Positions 17,875-26,195 of a DNA stretch of 64,000 nt are shown piece by piece. The stretch's first letter is position 1. The number at the start of each line of letters is the position of its first letter. Below the pieces are notes generated by a model that searched no databases, was not told the origin of the DNA, and saw only the letters and a program-made list of their open reading frames with translations. The position numbers were made by a program, and so were the translations under genes. Source of the DNA: Microbacterium sp. NC79 (lineage in GTDB: Bacteria > Actinomycetota > Actinomycetes > Actinomycetales > Microbacteriaceae); assembly GCF_019061125.1 (NCBI RefSeq), contig NZ_JAHQYI010000001.1, positions 1,240,001 through 1,304,000 of the forward strand, given 5' to 3'.

Positions 17875-18540
17875 ATGAACACTCCCTCATACGGTGGCCA
17901 CTCCGGCCTGCAGATGCCGTCGAGCCGCTACATTCTGCCGCAGTTCGAAGAGCGCACGGCCTACGGTTACAAGCGCCAAGATCCCTACAACAAGCTGTTT
18001 GAAGACCGCGTGATCTTCCTCGGTGTGCAGGTTGACGATGCGTCGGCAGACGACGTTATGGCGCAGCTGCTTGTGCTGGAGAGCCAAGACACCGACCGTG
18101 ACATCACGATGTACATCAACTCGCCCGGTGGCTCGTTCACGGCGATGACCGCGATCTACGACACCATGCAGTACGTGGCACCCGACATTCAGACGGTCGT
18201 GCTCGGTCAGGCCGCATCGGCCGCATCCGTGCTGTTGGCAGGTGGCGCACCGGGTAAGCGACTGGCTCTGCCCAACGCTCGCATCCTGATGCACCAGCCC
18301 GCTGTCGGTGAAGCCGGACACGGTCAGGCCTCCGACATCGAGATTCAGGCTGCTGAGATCATGCGTATGCGCACGTGGCTCGAAGAGACCATGGCTAAGC
18401 ACACGGGTCGCTCGGTCGAGCAGGTTCACAAAGACATTGACCGCGACAAGATCCTGTCGGCTCAGGAGGCGTTGGACTACGGCCTGGTTGACCAGGTGCT
18501 GACGACGCGCAAGCGCAAGCCGCAGGCGCTCACCGCGTAA
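17875..18540 (+). CDS. clpP2: ATP-dependent Clp protease proteolytic subunit 2
   Basis: 221 residues, a second ClpP paralogue with intact triad Ser115 (GQAASAAS), His140 (LMHQPAVG) and Asp189. It has an N-terminal extension of about 25 residues before the conserved YKRQDPYNKLFEDRVIFLG, seen in actinobacterial ClpP2, which is probably processed. [12 protein letters not shown] is the oxyanion/substrate strand. GAAGGA precedes the ATG. With ClpP1 it forms the mixed core. A stem-loop follows the gene, so clpX probably has its own promoter. Confidence 0.95.
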   Translation: MNTPSYGGHSGLQMPSSRYILPQFEERTAYGYKRQDPYNKLFEDRVIFLGVQVDDASADDVMAQLLVLESQDTDRDITMYINSPGGSFTAMTAIYDTMQYVAPDIQTVVLGQAASAASVLLAGGAPGKRLALPNARILMHQPAVGEAGHGQASDIEIQAAEIMRMRTWLEETMAKHTGRSVEQVHKDIDRDKILSAQEALDYGLVDQVLTTRKRKPQALTA

Positions 18541-18550
18541 TCATCGTGCA

Positions 18551-18584
18551 TGATGGCCTCGAGATTTTCTTCTCGGGGCCATCA
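18551..18584 (+). terminator. Terminator of clpP2
   Basis: TGATGGCCTCGAGA (18551-18564) pairs with TCTCGGGGCCATCA (18571-18584) through 14 positions with one G-T pair. Confidence 0.75.
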
Positions 18585-18679
18585 TCATTTCGACGGGTTG
18601 CGCGTTACACGCCGAATATCCGACCCGATGTCGGTTGTAGCGTTTAGGCTCGAAGTGTCAGTAAACGAAGGAGAATTCG

Positions 18680-19948
18680 ATGACACGTCTCGGTGAGAGC
18701 GCCGATCTGTTTAAGTGCTCCTTCTGCGGCAAGAGCCAGAAGCAAGTGCAACAGCTGATTGCTGGCCCCGGCGTCTACATTTGCGATGAGTGCATCGAGC
18801 TCTGTAACGAGATCGTCGAAGAGCGCATGGCCGAAGCGGCCAACGGCGAAGTGGTCGAGTTTGACCTGCCCAAGCCGCGGGAGATCTTCTCCTTCCTAGA
18901 GGAGTACGTCGTCGGGCAAGAGCCCGCGAAGCGTGCTCTGGCCGTCGCCGTCTACAACCACTACAAGCGGGTGCGCGCACGCGGAACCTTGCAGGCGGCA
19001 GAAGACAAAGCTGAAGATATCGAGATTGCCAAGAGCAACATCTTGATGATCGGCCCGACCGGCTGCGGAAAGACCTACCTGGCGCAAACTCTCGCAAAGC
19101 GGCTCAACGTGCCGTTTGCTGTCGCAGACGCGACCTCGCTCACGGAAGCCGGCTACGTCGGCGAAGACGTCGAGAACATTCTCCTCAAGCTGCTGCAGGC
19201 CGCCGACTATGACGTGAAGCGTGCCGAGACGGGCATCATCTACATTGATGAGATCGACAAGATTGCCCGCAAGGCAGAGAACCCCTCGATCACGCGTGAT
19301 GTCTCGGGCGAAGGCGTGCAACAGGCGCTACTGAAGATTTTGGAAGGAACCGTCGCATCGGTTCCGCCGCAGGGCGGCCGTAAGCACCCGCACCAAGAGT
19401 TCATCCAGATCGACACCACCAACGTGTTGTTTATCGTGGCTGGCGCATTTGCCGGTCTGGAAGACATCGTGTCGTCGCGTGTCGGCAAGCACGGTGTCGG
19501 CTTTGGTGCACCGCTGCACCACAAGGGCGAAGACATGGATTTGTTCGCCGAAGTGTTGCCAGAAGACCTGCACCGCTTTGGGCTCATTCCCGAGTTCATC
19601 GGCCGACTGCCGGTTGTCGCATCGGTCGCACCGCTCGACCAGCGCGCGTTGATGGAGATCCTCACGGTGCCACGCAACGCCCTGGTGAAGCAGTATCAGC
19701 GCATGTTTGAGCTCGATGGTGTTGCTCTCGAGTTTGAAGAAGACGCACTGTTGGCGATCGCCGACCTCGCGGTTGACCGTAAGACCGGTGCCCGTGGCTT
19801 GCGCGCAATCCTCGAAGACGTTCTCGGACCCATCATGTTTGAGATTCCGTCAGCCGACAATGTGCAGAAGGTGATCGTCACCCATGCTGCCGTCGTTAAC
19901 GGAGACGCGCCGACACTGGTGATGAAGCAGAAGCGTAAGAGCGCGTAA
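18680..19948 (+). CDS. clpX: ClpX, ATP-dependent unfoldase subunit
   Basis: 422 residues. The N-terminal zinc-binding domain has Cys13, Cys16, Cys35 and Cys38. The AAA+ module has Walker A GPTGCGKT (about 117-124), the pore loop GYVGED, Walker [11 protein letters not shown], and the arginine-finger region near FIGRLPV. ClpX recognises tagged substrates, unfolds them and feeds them to ClpP1P2. The ATG at 18680 has AAGGAG upstream, and a possible -10 (TAGGCT, 18645-18650) gives a short leader. It is followed after 4 bp by the BenE-type gene, so readthrough into that gene is likely. Confidence 0.96.
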   Translation: MTRLGESADLFKCSFCGKSQKQVQQLIAGPGVYICDECIELCNEIVEERMAEAANGEVVEFDLPKPREIFSFLEEYVVGQEPAKRALAVAVYNHYKRVRARGTLQAAEDKAEDIEIAKSNILMIGPTGCGKTYLAQTLAKRLNVPFAVADATSLTEAGYVGEDVENILLKLLQAADYDVKRAETGIIYIDEIDKIARKAENPSITRDVSGEGVQQALLKILEGTVASVPPQGGRKHPHQEFIQIDTTNVLFIVAGAFAGLEDIVSSRVGKHGVGFGAPLHHKGEDMDLFAEVLPEDLHRFGLIPEFIGRLPVVASVAPLDQRALMEILTVPRNALVKQYQRMFELDGVALEFEEDALLAIADLAVDRKTGARGLRAILEDVLGPIMFEIPSADNVQKVIVTHAAVVNGDAPTLVMKQKRKSA

Positions 19949-19952
19949 TCAG

Positions 19953-21182
19953 GTGACCACGTCACCCGAGGCAACGAAGCCTCTCGTGCTCGCGCCGGTG
20001 CTTGCTGGCATCAGCGGTGCCCTGGCCGGGTTTGCGTCGTCGTTCGCGATCGTGATGGCCGGTGCTGTCGCGGTGGGTGCGACGCCAGTACAGGCGGCCT
20101 CAGGCTTGCTCGTGGTCAGTCTCGTACAGGGCATACTCGCCATCGTCTTGTCGTCGACGTCACGTTGGCCGATCTCCATCGCATGGTCGACGTCCGGCGC
20201 CGCTGTGCTCGTCAGCGCTGGTGCTGTGACGCAAGACTTTGCCACCGCGATCGCGGCGTTCATCGTGGTCGGCATCATGATTGCCCTCACCGGGTTCTGG
20301 CCCTGGCTGTCTCGCGTCATGACCAGCATTCCGGCACCGATTGGTTCCGCCATGCTCGCGGGCATTCTGCTGCCGATCTGTCTCGCTCCTGTGCACGCTT
20401 CGATGGCGTACCCCGCCCTCGCGTTGCCGCCCATCATTCTCTGGCTGGTGCTGTCGCGCTTTGCACCCCGCTGGGCGGTCGCCGCAGCCGTGCTCCTCAC
20501 CGTGGTGCTCGTCGTGATCAACGCGGGCCCAACGTGGGCAGAGGGGGCGAGTCTCGCACCTCGCCTGGAATGGCTCCTGCCGTCGTTTGCCGACCCGCTC
20601 GCGATTATTTCGCTTGCGATTCCGATGTATATCGTGACGATGGCGGGGCAGAATATTCCCGGATTCACCGTGTTGCACACATATGGCTACGCTCCGGCGC
20701 CTGCGCGCCAGATCATGCTGACAACAGGAATCGCGAGTGCGCTGTCGGCCCCGTTCGGCGCGCAAACGGTGAACCTGTCGGCGCTGTCTGCCGCGATCAT
20801 GGTGGGCGACGAGCATACACCCCGTGAGCGGCGCTGGATCGCGACGGTCACCGCCGGTGTGGTTTACATCCTGCTGGGGCTCCTGGCGAGCGTTGCGGGT
20901 GCACTGATCGCCGCGAGCCCCTCGATTCTCATTGAGTCGGTTGCCGGGCTGGCGCTTCTGACGGTACTGGTCACCGCAATGATGAGTGCCCTCGAAGATG
21001 CGCGCGGCCGGTTAGTTGCGATCGGAACCTTTGCCGTTGTCGCGTCAGGCATGACCGCTTTCGGCTTTGGTTCGGCCGTGTGGGGTCTCCTCGTCGGCGC
21101 CACCATGTGGCTCGTTTTCGTCACGAGCGCACGTCGGGCCCACACCGCTGAGCGGGGCCCGACGCACCCCGGCGACGATTAG
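19953..21182 (+). CDS. BenE-family benzoate/H+ symporter-like protein
   Basis: 409 residues with about 12 hydrophobic membrane segments and almost no soluble domain. Sequence blocks such as PVLAGISGALAGFASSFAIVMAG and GGQ-like NIPGFTVLHTYGY fit the BenE family of proton-coupled aromatic-acid importers. No aromatic degradation genes are nearby, so the true substrate is uncertain. A GTG start at 19953, 4 nt after clpX, opens the conserved N-terminus. The 3' end overlaps the stop of the convergent GyrI-like gene by 4 bp. Confidence 0.82.
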   Translation: MTTSPEATKPLVLAPVLAGISGALAGFASSFAIVMAGAVAVGATPVQAASGLLVVSLVQGILAIVLSSTSRWPISIAWSTSGAAVLVSAGAVTQDFATAIAAFIVVGIMIALTGFWPWLSRVMTSIPAPIGSAMLAGILLPICLAPVHASMAYPALALPPIILWLVLSRFAPRWAVAAAVLLTVVLVVINAGPTWAEGASLAPRLEWLLPSFADPLAIISLAIPMYIVTMAGQNIPGFTVLHTYGYAPAPARQIMLTTGIASALSAPFGAQTVNLSALSAAIMVGDEHTPRERRWIATVTAGVVYILLGLLASVAGALIAASPSILIESVAGLALLTVLVTAMMSALEDARGRLVAIGTFAVVASGMTAFGFGSAVWGLLVGATMWLVFVTSARRAHTAERGPTHPGDD

Positions 21183-21676
21183 GGCTTGAGCGGCAGGATC
21201 AGGTCCGTTCGCATACTTTCTGGTGCGGTGGTGCTGGGGTCGCTCACGTACGCCTCGATCCAGACTCCGCGCGGCTCCGCTCCGGCACCAGACAGGAGCT
21301 TTTGCCAGCTCGCCCCCATTCCCTCGTAATTGCCGACGTGGCTGAGTACGGCCGCCGGGCCTGCGGGAAGGGCCGACGTGTGAATGCGTCCGGCGGGGGA
21401 GTCGATCGCGTTTGTCGGGGCACCCATCGCGGGAAAACCCACCTCAAGATCGAACTCGCCCTGTGGGTCGCCGTAGTACACGGCGTAGGCCGGACCGACC
21501 GCGATAAACTGGCCCGCCGACATTGCGCGCCCGAGAGCGGCGAACGAGCTGTCAAAGATCGTGCGCAGGTCGGCGATCGTGGCACCGTTATGGCGGATCA
21601 CGACCATCAGCTCAGCTTCGAGTACTTCCTGCGTGATGTCTGCATACCCGGTGGGGGACAGCGGCGGAATAGACAT
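21179..21676 (-). CDS. GyrI-like / AraC effector-binding domain protein
   Basis: 165 residues with no DNA-binding domain. The fold is that of stand-alone GyrI-like (SOUL/AraC effector-binding) domains: VEAELMVVIRHNGATIADL at the start, the middle strand GPAYAVYYGDP, then LPAGPAAVLSHVGNYEGMGASW and a final IEAYVSDP. Such domains bind small molecules. Some protect gyrase or cleave electrophilic compounds, but no specific role can be assigned here. AAGGAGC lies upstream of the ATG at 21674-21676. Confidence 0.78.
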   Translation of the reverse strand: MSIPPLSPTGYADITQEVLEAELMVVIRHNGATIADLRTIFDSSFAALGRAMSAGQFIAVGPAYAVYYGDPQGEFDLEVGFPAMGAPTNAIDSPAGRIHTSALPAGPAAVLSHVGNYEGMGASWQKLLSGAGAEPRGVWIEAYVSDPSTTAPESMRTDLILPLKP

Positions 21677-21731
21677 CTGTTGCTCCTTCGTGTGTGGGGT
21701 GTGAGTACTCGCGCGCTCACACCCCAGGGGA

Positions 21732-23783
21732 TTACTCGGTGTCGAGCCCGCGGCGCTTCAGCAACGGGGCAATGTCGGCGTCACGGCCACGGAAATCGCG
21801 ATAGGCCTCGAGCGGGTCCTTCGACCCGCCGACGCCCAGCAGGCGCTCACGGAACCGGTCACCGTTGGCGCGGGTGAGGCCACCGTTCTCCTTGAACCAC
21901 TCGACGGTGTCGGCATCGAGCACCTCGCTCCAAATGTAGGAGTAGTAGCCAGCGCTGTAGCCGCCGGAGAAGACGTGCGCAAAGTACGTCGACGCGTAGC
22001 GCGGCGGAACCACGGGGTTGTCGAGCCCGATATCGGCCAGCGCCGCTGCCTGGAAGGCAGCAACATCCGTGACAGCCTCGGCGTCGGCGGCCGACAGCGA
22101 GTGCCACGCCTGGTCAAGCCACGCGGCCGCGAGGTATTCGCTGGTCGCGAAGCCCTGGTTGAACGTCTCCGACTCCGCCATGCGCGCGACAACCCCCGCG
22201 TCCAGCGGTTCGCCAGTCTCGATGTGGCGAGCGTAGTTGTTCAGCACTTCGGGCCACATGATCCACATTTCGTTGACCTGGCTGGGGAACTCAACGAAGT
22301 CGCGGAACACATTCGTGCCAGCAAAGTGCGGGTACGTGGCGACGGCAAACAGTCCGTGCAGGGCGTGCCCGAACTCGTGGAACAGCGTGTTGACCTCGTC
22401 GAGCGTCAGCAGCGTCGGGCCCGACGCGGGCTTGGGCACATTGAGGTTGTTCAACACGACCGGCTTCGTGCCACGCAAGTGCGACTGCGACACGAGGTGG
22501 TTCATCCACGCGCCGCCGCGCTTCGAGTCGCGCGTGTAGAGGTCAAGGATGAACAGGCCGAGGGCGGAACCATCCTCGTTGAAGACCTCGAAAGTGCGGG
22601 CGCCTGGGTGGTACGTCGGAAGATCCGGACGCTCGGTAAACGTGATGCCGTACAGCTTCGTGGCCGCGTAGAACACGCCGTCGTTGAGCACGCGCTCCGC
22701 CTCAAACCAGGGGCGGAGCGCGGCGGTGTCAACGTCGTACTTCTCTGCACGCACCTTTTCGGTGTAAAACGCCCAGTCGTGCGCTTGCAGGGCGAATGGT
22801 TCCGCTTCGCTCTTATCGATGATTTCTTGCAGCGCCTTTTGCTCCGCCCGTGCGTTGCGCGCTGCCGGAACAGCCAGCTCGCGGAGGCGGGTGTGCACAG
22901 CTTCGGGGGAACCGGCGGTTTCGTCCGACGTGATGTAGGCGGCGTGCGAGGCGTAGCCGAGAAGCTCGGCGCGCTCAGCACGCAAGCGCACGATCTCGAG
23001 GAGAACGTCGTTGTTGCTGTTTTCGCCCGTCGTCGCGCGTGCCCGGGACGCGGCCATAATGCGCTCTCGTGACGTGCGATCAGTCAGCGTCTCCAACAGC
23101 GGATGACCCGTGAACAGCGGCAGGGAGAGCAAGAAGCCCTCTTCGCCACGCTCCGCAGCCGCAGCTCGGGCAGCTTCCAGCTCACCTGCGGACGCGCCAG
23201 CGAGAGCGGACGAATCGGTAAAGTGCGGGGCGAGCGCGTTGGTGTCGTTGAGGAGGTTCTTTTCGAACGCCGTCGTCAGCGAAGCCAAGCGAGCGTTGAG
23301 CTCTTTCAGTCGTGTCTTGGCGTTGTCGTCGAGGCCGGCACCCGAGTGCGTCATTTCGGCGTAGCGACGCTCGATGAGGTAGCGCTGTTCTGGTGTGTAC
23401 TCCCGCTCGTCGCTCGACTCCCACACGGTCTTAACTCGCGAGTACAGAAACGCGTCGAGCATGATGGCGTCGTTGTGGGCGGCGTACAGCGGCGCCAATT
23501 CTTCTTCGACCGCCTGAATTTCAGCGGTCGCGTCTGCTGAGCTCACGGTGTAGAACGCGTTGGTCACATACTCGAGAAGCTCGCCCGCGCGTTCCCATGC
23601 TTCGAGCGTGTTCTCGAACGTGGGCATCGAGCGCACGCGTGTGATCGCGCTGATCTGCTGGAGCTGTTCGGCAAAGGCCGCCTGGAACGCGGGAATGTAG
23701 TGTTCCGGCTTGATGGCCGAATAGTCAGGAATCCCGTAGGGGAGTGATGACGGAGTCAAAAGCGGGTTGTCAGTACCTGTCAT
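21732..23783 (-). CDS. dcp: M3-family metallopeptidase (peptidyl-dipeptidase Dcp-like)
   Basis: 683 residues of a thimet-oligopeptidase-family zinc peptidase. The catalytic motif HEFGHALHG stands at about 465-473, with the third zinc ligand in the following EFPSQVNE. The C-terminus has the conserved GGYSAGYYSYIWSEVLDAD. No signal peptide is present, so it degrades short peptides in the cytoplasm. Length and motif context fit Dcp better than oligopeptidase A. Its ATG at 23781-23783 lacks a Shine-Dalgarno sequence and has a TAGGCT box 6 nt away, implying leaderless transcription. It is divergent from the HTH regulator. Confidence 0.9.
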   Translation of the reverse strand: MTGTDNPLLTPSSLPYGIPDYSAIKPEHYIPAFQAAFAEQLQQISAITRVRSMPTFENTLEAWERAGELLEYVTNAFYTVSSADATAEIQAVEEELAPLYAAHNDAIMLDAFLYSRVKTVWESSDEREYTPEQRYLIERRYAEMTHSGAGLDDNAKTRLKELNARLASLTTAFEKNLLNDTNALAPHFTDSSALAGASAGELEAARAAAAERGEEGFLLSLPLFTGHPLLETLTDRTSRERIMAASRARATTGENSNNDVLLEIVRLRAERAELLGYASHAAYITSDETAGSPEAVHTRLRELAVPAARNARAEQKALQEIIDKSEAEPFALQAHDWAFYTEKVRAEKYDVDTAALRPWFEAERVLNDGVFYAATKLYGITFTERPDLPTYHPGARTFEVFNEDGSALGLFILDLYTRDSKRGGAWMNHLVSQSHLRGTKPVVLNNLNVPKPASGPTLLTLDEVNTLFHEFGHALHGLFAVATYPHFAGTNVFRDFVEFPSQVNEMWIMWPEVLNNYARHIETGEPLDAGVVARMAESETFNQGFATSEYLAAAWLDQAWHSLSAADAEAVTDVAAFQAAALADIGLDNPVVPPRYASTYFAHVFSGGYSAGYYSYIWSEVLDADTVEWFKENGGLTRANGDRFRERLLGVGGSKDPLEAYRDFRGRDADIAPLLKRRGLDTE

Positions 23784-23789
23784 GGCGAA

Positions 23790-23795
23790 AGCCTA
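23790..23795 (-). promoter_or_regulatory. -10 box of M3 peptidase gene, leaderless type
   Basis: TAGGCT on the minus strand with a 6-nt gap to the ATG at 23783. The iterated TGCAA sites begin about 30 bp further upstream. Confidence 0.55.
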
Positions 23796-23825
23796 TCGAG
23801 GGTGCGGTCTGGTGTGCAGTAAACA

Positions 23826-23873
23826 TGCAAAGAAAATATTGCAAAGAAATGCTTGCAAAGGTTTCCTTGCAAG
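23826..23873 (+). promoter_or_regulatory. Four TGCAA sites at 14-bp spacing (iterated operator)
   Basis: TGCAA occurs at 23826, 23840, 23854 and 23868, exactly 14 bp apart, the first three within TGCAAAG. The last two also form an inverted repeat, CTTGCAA-N8-TTGCAAG (23852-23873). The array lies between divergent -10 boxes, directly upstream of the HTH regulator. It is probably the operator of that regulator, which would control itself, the MFS gene and perhaps the peptidase. Confidence 0.6.
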
Positions 23874-23875
23874 TG

Positions 23876-23881
23876 CATACT
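23876..23881 (+). promoter_or_regulatory. -10 box of HTH regulator gene, leaderless type
   Basis: CATACT, one mismatch from TANNNT at the first base, with a 6-nt gap to the ATG at 23888. No Shine-Dalgarno sequence is seen. Confidence 0.45.
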
Positions 23882-23887
23882 GGACGC

Positions 23888-24493
23888 ATGACCTCGAATG
23901 AACAGCCCCAGCGCGAAGAGCGCGTCCTTGATGCTTCGGCACTGAAGGCGCTGTCGCACCCGCTGCGGTTGGAGATCTATGACCTCCTCAGCCAGTACGG
24001 CGCGCAGACCGCGAGCTCTCTCGCCGAGCACGTCGGCGAGAGTTCAGGAGTGACCAGCTACCACCTCCGTGAGCTCGCGAAGCACGATCTCATTCGTGAG
24101 GTTCCGGGTCACGGAACGGCGCGCGAGCGCTGGTGGGAGCGCCCGCGCGGTGCTGTGGCGATGGGTTCTCCCGAGGCCAGCGTCACGCCGGCAGGCAAGC
24201 TGGCCACCTCGATCGTTATCGAGGAGTTCTATCGCCGCCGTCACGAGCAGCTCATCGCCTTTCTCCGCGAGACCGCGGACGTCAAAGACGACGACGAGCT
24301 CACGGCGCTTTTGACAACATCGACTGCCGCTCTCACAGACGCTCAGTTCTTCGAGATGGCAGAAGCGGTATCGAATGTGATCTCCGAGTATGTGGAGAAA
24401 TACCGCGACCAAACAGGTGACGGCGTGCGGCGATTCGCGATCCGCGCTGACATCTTCCCGCTTCCCGCTTTTGATTCCTCGGAGCACTCATGA
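23888..24493 (+). CDS. ArsR-type winged-helix transcriptional regulator
   Basis: 201 residues. The N-terminal winged helix (about 10-90) reads DASALKALSHPLRLEIYDLL then QTASSLAEHVGESSGVTSYHLRELAKHDLI, the ArsR/HTH_20 recognition region, followed by a wing with GTARERWWER. The C-terminal half is helical and may sense a ligand; no cysteine metal site is seen. It heads a coupled operon with a small ORF and an MFS transporter. The upstream TGCAA array is its likely operator. The start at 23888 is preferred since the longer frame upstream runs through the array and promoter. Confidence 0.85.
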   Translation: MTSNEQPQREERVLDASALKALSHPLRLEIYDLLSQYGAQTASSLAEHVGESSGVTSYHLRELAKHDLIREVPGHGTARERWWERPRGAVAMGSPEASVTPAGKLATSIVIEEFYRRRHEQLIAFLRETADVKDDDELTALLTTSTAALTDAQFFEMAEAVSNVISEYVEKYRDQTGDGVRRFAIRADIFPLPAFDSSEHS

Positions 24494-24687
24494 CCACCAT
24501 GATCTCGCCGCGCGCTGTGCCGCGTGCGGCGAGCACCTTTGACCGTTTTCTTCTCGCTTCTTCGGCAGCCCTGGTCGCCATGGTCGAGCACCGTCACGAC
24601 CGCGCGCGCCTGATGCGCCTTGAGGCTGCTGTTCAGGCCAGACGCGACGGCGCTGCTTTCCGCCATGTCGGACTGCTGCCACGATGA
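24490..24687 (+). CDS. Small protein of unknown function, coupled to regulator and MFS genes
   Basis: 65 residues: a weakly hydrophobic stretch (FLLASSAALVAMV, about 20-32) and a basic second half (HRHDRARLMRLEAAVQARR). It resembles nothing I recognise. It overlaps both neighbours by ATGA, at 24490 with the regulator stop and at 24684 with the MFS start. That double coupling argues that it is translated even if the sequence is poorly conserved. It could be a small partner of the transporter or simply a coupling cistron. Confidence 0.55.
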   Translation: MTTMISPRAVPRAASTFDRFLLASSAALVAMVEHRHDRARLMRLEAAVQARRDGAAFRHVGLLPR

Positions 24688-25976
24688 GCCGCAATCCCGA
24701 TGAGGGCGGAACCGCAGCTCACGCGGTGAAGCCGCCGCTTGGTTCCGCCTTCGCACGGCTCTGGACGGCTGCGGCCTTCTCCAACCTTGCCGACGGCCTC
24801 GGCCGCACCGCTGTTCCGCTGATCGCCACCACGCTCACGCGCGACCCGCTGGCCATCGCCGCGCTCGGAGCGGTCGCGTTCTTGCCGTGGCTGATCTTCG
24901 GATTGCCCGCTGGCATGATCGTTGACCGCTTTGACCGGCGCTACATTATGGCGTTCGCCAATACGCTGCGTGGCGGTGTTGCGCTCGTGCTGGCGATTTT
25001 GGCCACCACCGGAACCTTGAGCATCGTGAGCCTTTTGGTGGCGACGCTGGTCTTTGGGCTGGGGGAGACTCTGTTCGATAACGCGACGAATGCCGTCGTT
25101 CCCGCTGTGACACCGCCGAAAGCGCTGGATCGCGCGAACGGTTTCATGCAGGCAGCGCAGATCACGATTGACAGCTTTTTGGCCGCCCCGATCGCCGGCA
25201 TTCTGTTTGCGGTGTCGCTTGCGTTGCCCGTCTGGCTCGGTGCCGCAGCCTTCATCATTCCGGTGGTGCTTGCGGTGTTCTTGCCCATCAGCGCGGCGCG
25301 GCCGCTGATCGCTGATCACGAAGACGCCCCCACAGGCGCTGGCGCTGGTGAAGCGCTGCGCTACCTATGGCACACGAAGTACCTGCGCACCATGACGCTG
25401 TACACGACGGTTGTTGGTTCCAGCCTGTCGTTCGCGCAGGCCGCAACCTTTCTCTACTTTCTCGACGAACAACACGTGCCAGAAGCTGTCATCGGTTTTG
25501 TGATGAGCGGCATCGGGTTGGGTGCACTGTTTGGCTCAATCGTTTCGCCGCGACTCGTCGCGCGATTCGGCCGCGGCGCCGTCATGTTCTGGACGAACAT
25601 TGCGTGCGTCGTCGCGATGGCTGGCGTCTGGATTGCGCCGGAGCTGATCACCGCGATGGTCTCGTACGCCGCGTTTGCCGCCTGCGTGTCGATCTGGAAC
25701 GTGCCGTGGGGTGCGTTGCGTCAGACCATCATTCCGAACCGTCTGTTCGGGCGGGTACTCGGTATCATCCGCTCGGTGACGTGGGGCGTCATGCCGATTG
25801 CGACCCTGATCGGGGGCCTTGTGGCACGGGAAGATCTGCGTCTGCCGCTGATCATTGGCGCGGGCATTCAGCTCGTCGCCACGCTGCTGTGGTCGCGAGT
25901 GATCCTGCGCGCGACAGACTACAACGAGCCTATTCCGGGGCCGAAACGTCAGACGCTTAGCTCCACGGCTGGGTGA
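24684..25976 (+). CDS. MFS transporter (enterobactin-exporter/macrolide-efflux-like)
   Basis: 430 residues with about 12 hydrophobic segments and a long central loop. It has the MFS motif-A region GLPAGMIVDRFDRRYIMA after helix 2, and an N-terminal ALWT-like start (FARLWTAAAFSNLADGLGR) characteristic of the MFS_3/EntS-type exporters. The substrate is probably a drug or siderophore-like compound, inferred from the family only. It is the third gene of the regulator operon. Its last eight codons come from a 23-bp tandem duplication at the convergent junction. Confidence 0.85.
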   Translation: MSRNPDEGGTAAHAVKPPLGSAFARLWTAAAFSNLADGLGRTAVPLIATTLTRDPLAIAALGAVAFLPWLIFGLPAGMIVDRFDRRYIMAFANTLRGGVALVLAILATTGTLSIVSLLVATLVFGLGETLFDNATNAVVPAVTPPKALDRANGFMQAAQITIDSFLAAPIAGILFAVSLALPVWLGAAAFIIPVVLAVFLPISAARPLIADHEDAPTGAGAGEALRYLWHTKYLRTMTLYTTVVGSSLSFAQAATFLYFLDEQHVPEAVIGFVMSGIGLGALFGSIVSPRLVARFGRGAVMFWTNIACVVAMAGVWIAPELITAMVSYAAFAACVSIWNVPWGALRQTIIPNRLFGRVLGIIRSVTWGVMPIATLIGGLVAREDLRLPLIIGAGIQLVATLLWSRVILRATDYNEPIPGPKRQTLSSTAG

Positions 25977-25997
25977 CGCTTAGCTCCACGGCTGGGT
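25952..25997. repeat. Perfect 23-bp tandem duplication at convergent gene ends
   Basis: The 23-bp unit occupies 25952-25974 and again 25975-25997 without a mismatch. The first copy supplies the C-terminus and stop of the MFS gene. The second supplies the C-terminal codons (VITQPWS) of the opposing small gene. It looks like a recent slippage or repair event. Confidence 0.9.
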
Positions 25998-26195
25998 AAT
26001 GACCTCGTCATCCGCAGTGATGAGCACTTCGTAGCCGCTGTCAATCTCGGCGCACGGACGACCCTCAAGCCACGTCAACGTCCACATCGCTCCGGCCGGC
26101 GCTCCAGCGTCGACCGCGGCGATGGCGCCGCGCAGGGCGTCAGGAACGGAACGCGGAGGTTCCGAGCCTGACGCCCAACGCGTGCCGAGCTGCAT
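25980..26195 (-). CDS. Hypothetical small protein downstream of valS
   Basis: 71 residues: MQLGTRWASGSEPP at the start, then a single alpha/beta-like unit (ALRGAIAAVDAG, WTLTWLEGRPCAEID, YEVLITADDEVITQPWS). I do not recognise a domain. Its start codon overlaps the valS stop by one base on the same strand, so it is probably translated with valS. The coding pattern looks real, but no function can be given. Confidence 0.6.
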   Translation of the reverse strand: MQLGTRWASGSEPPRSVPDALRGAIAAVDAGAPAGAMWTLTWLEGRPCAEIDSGYEVLITADDEVITQPWS

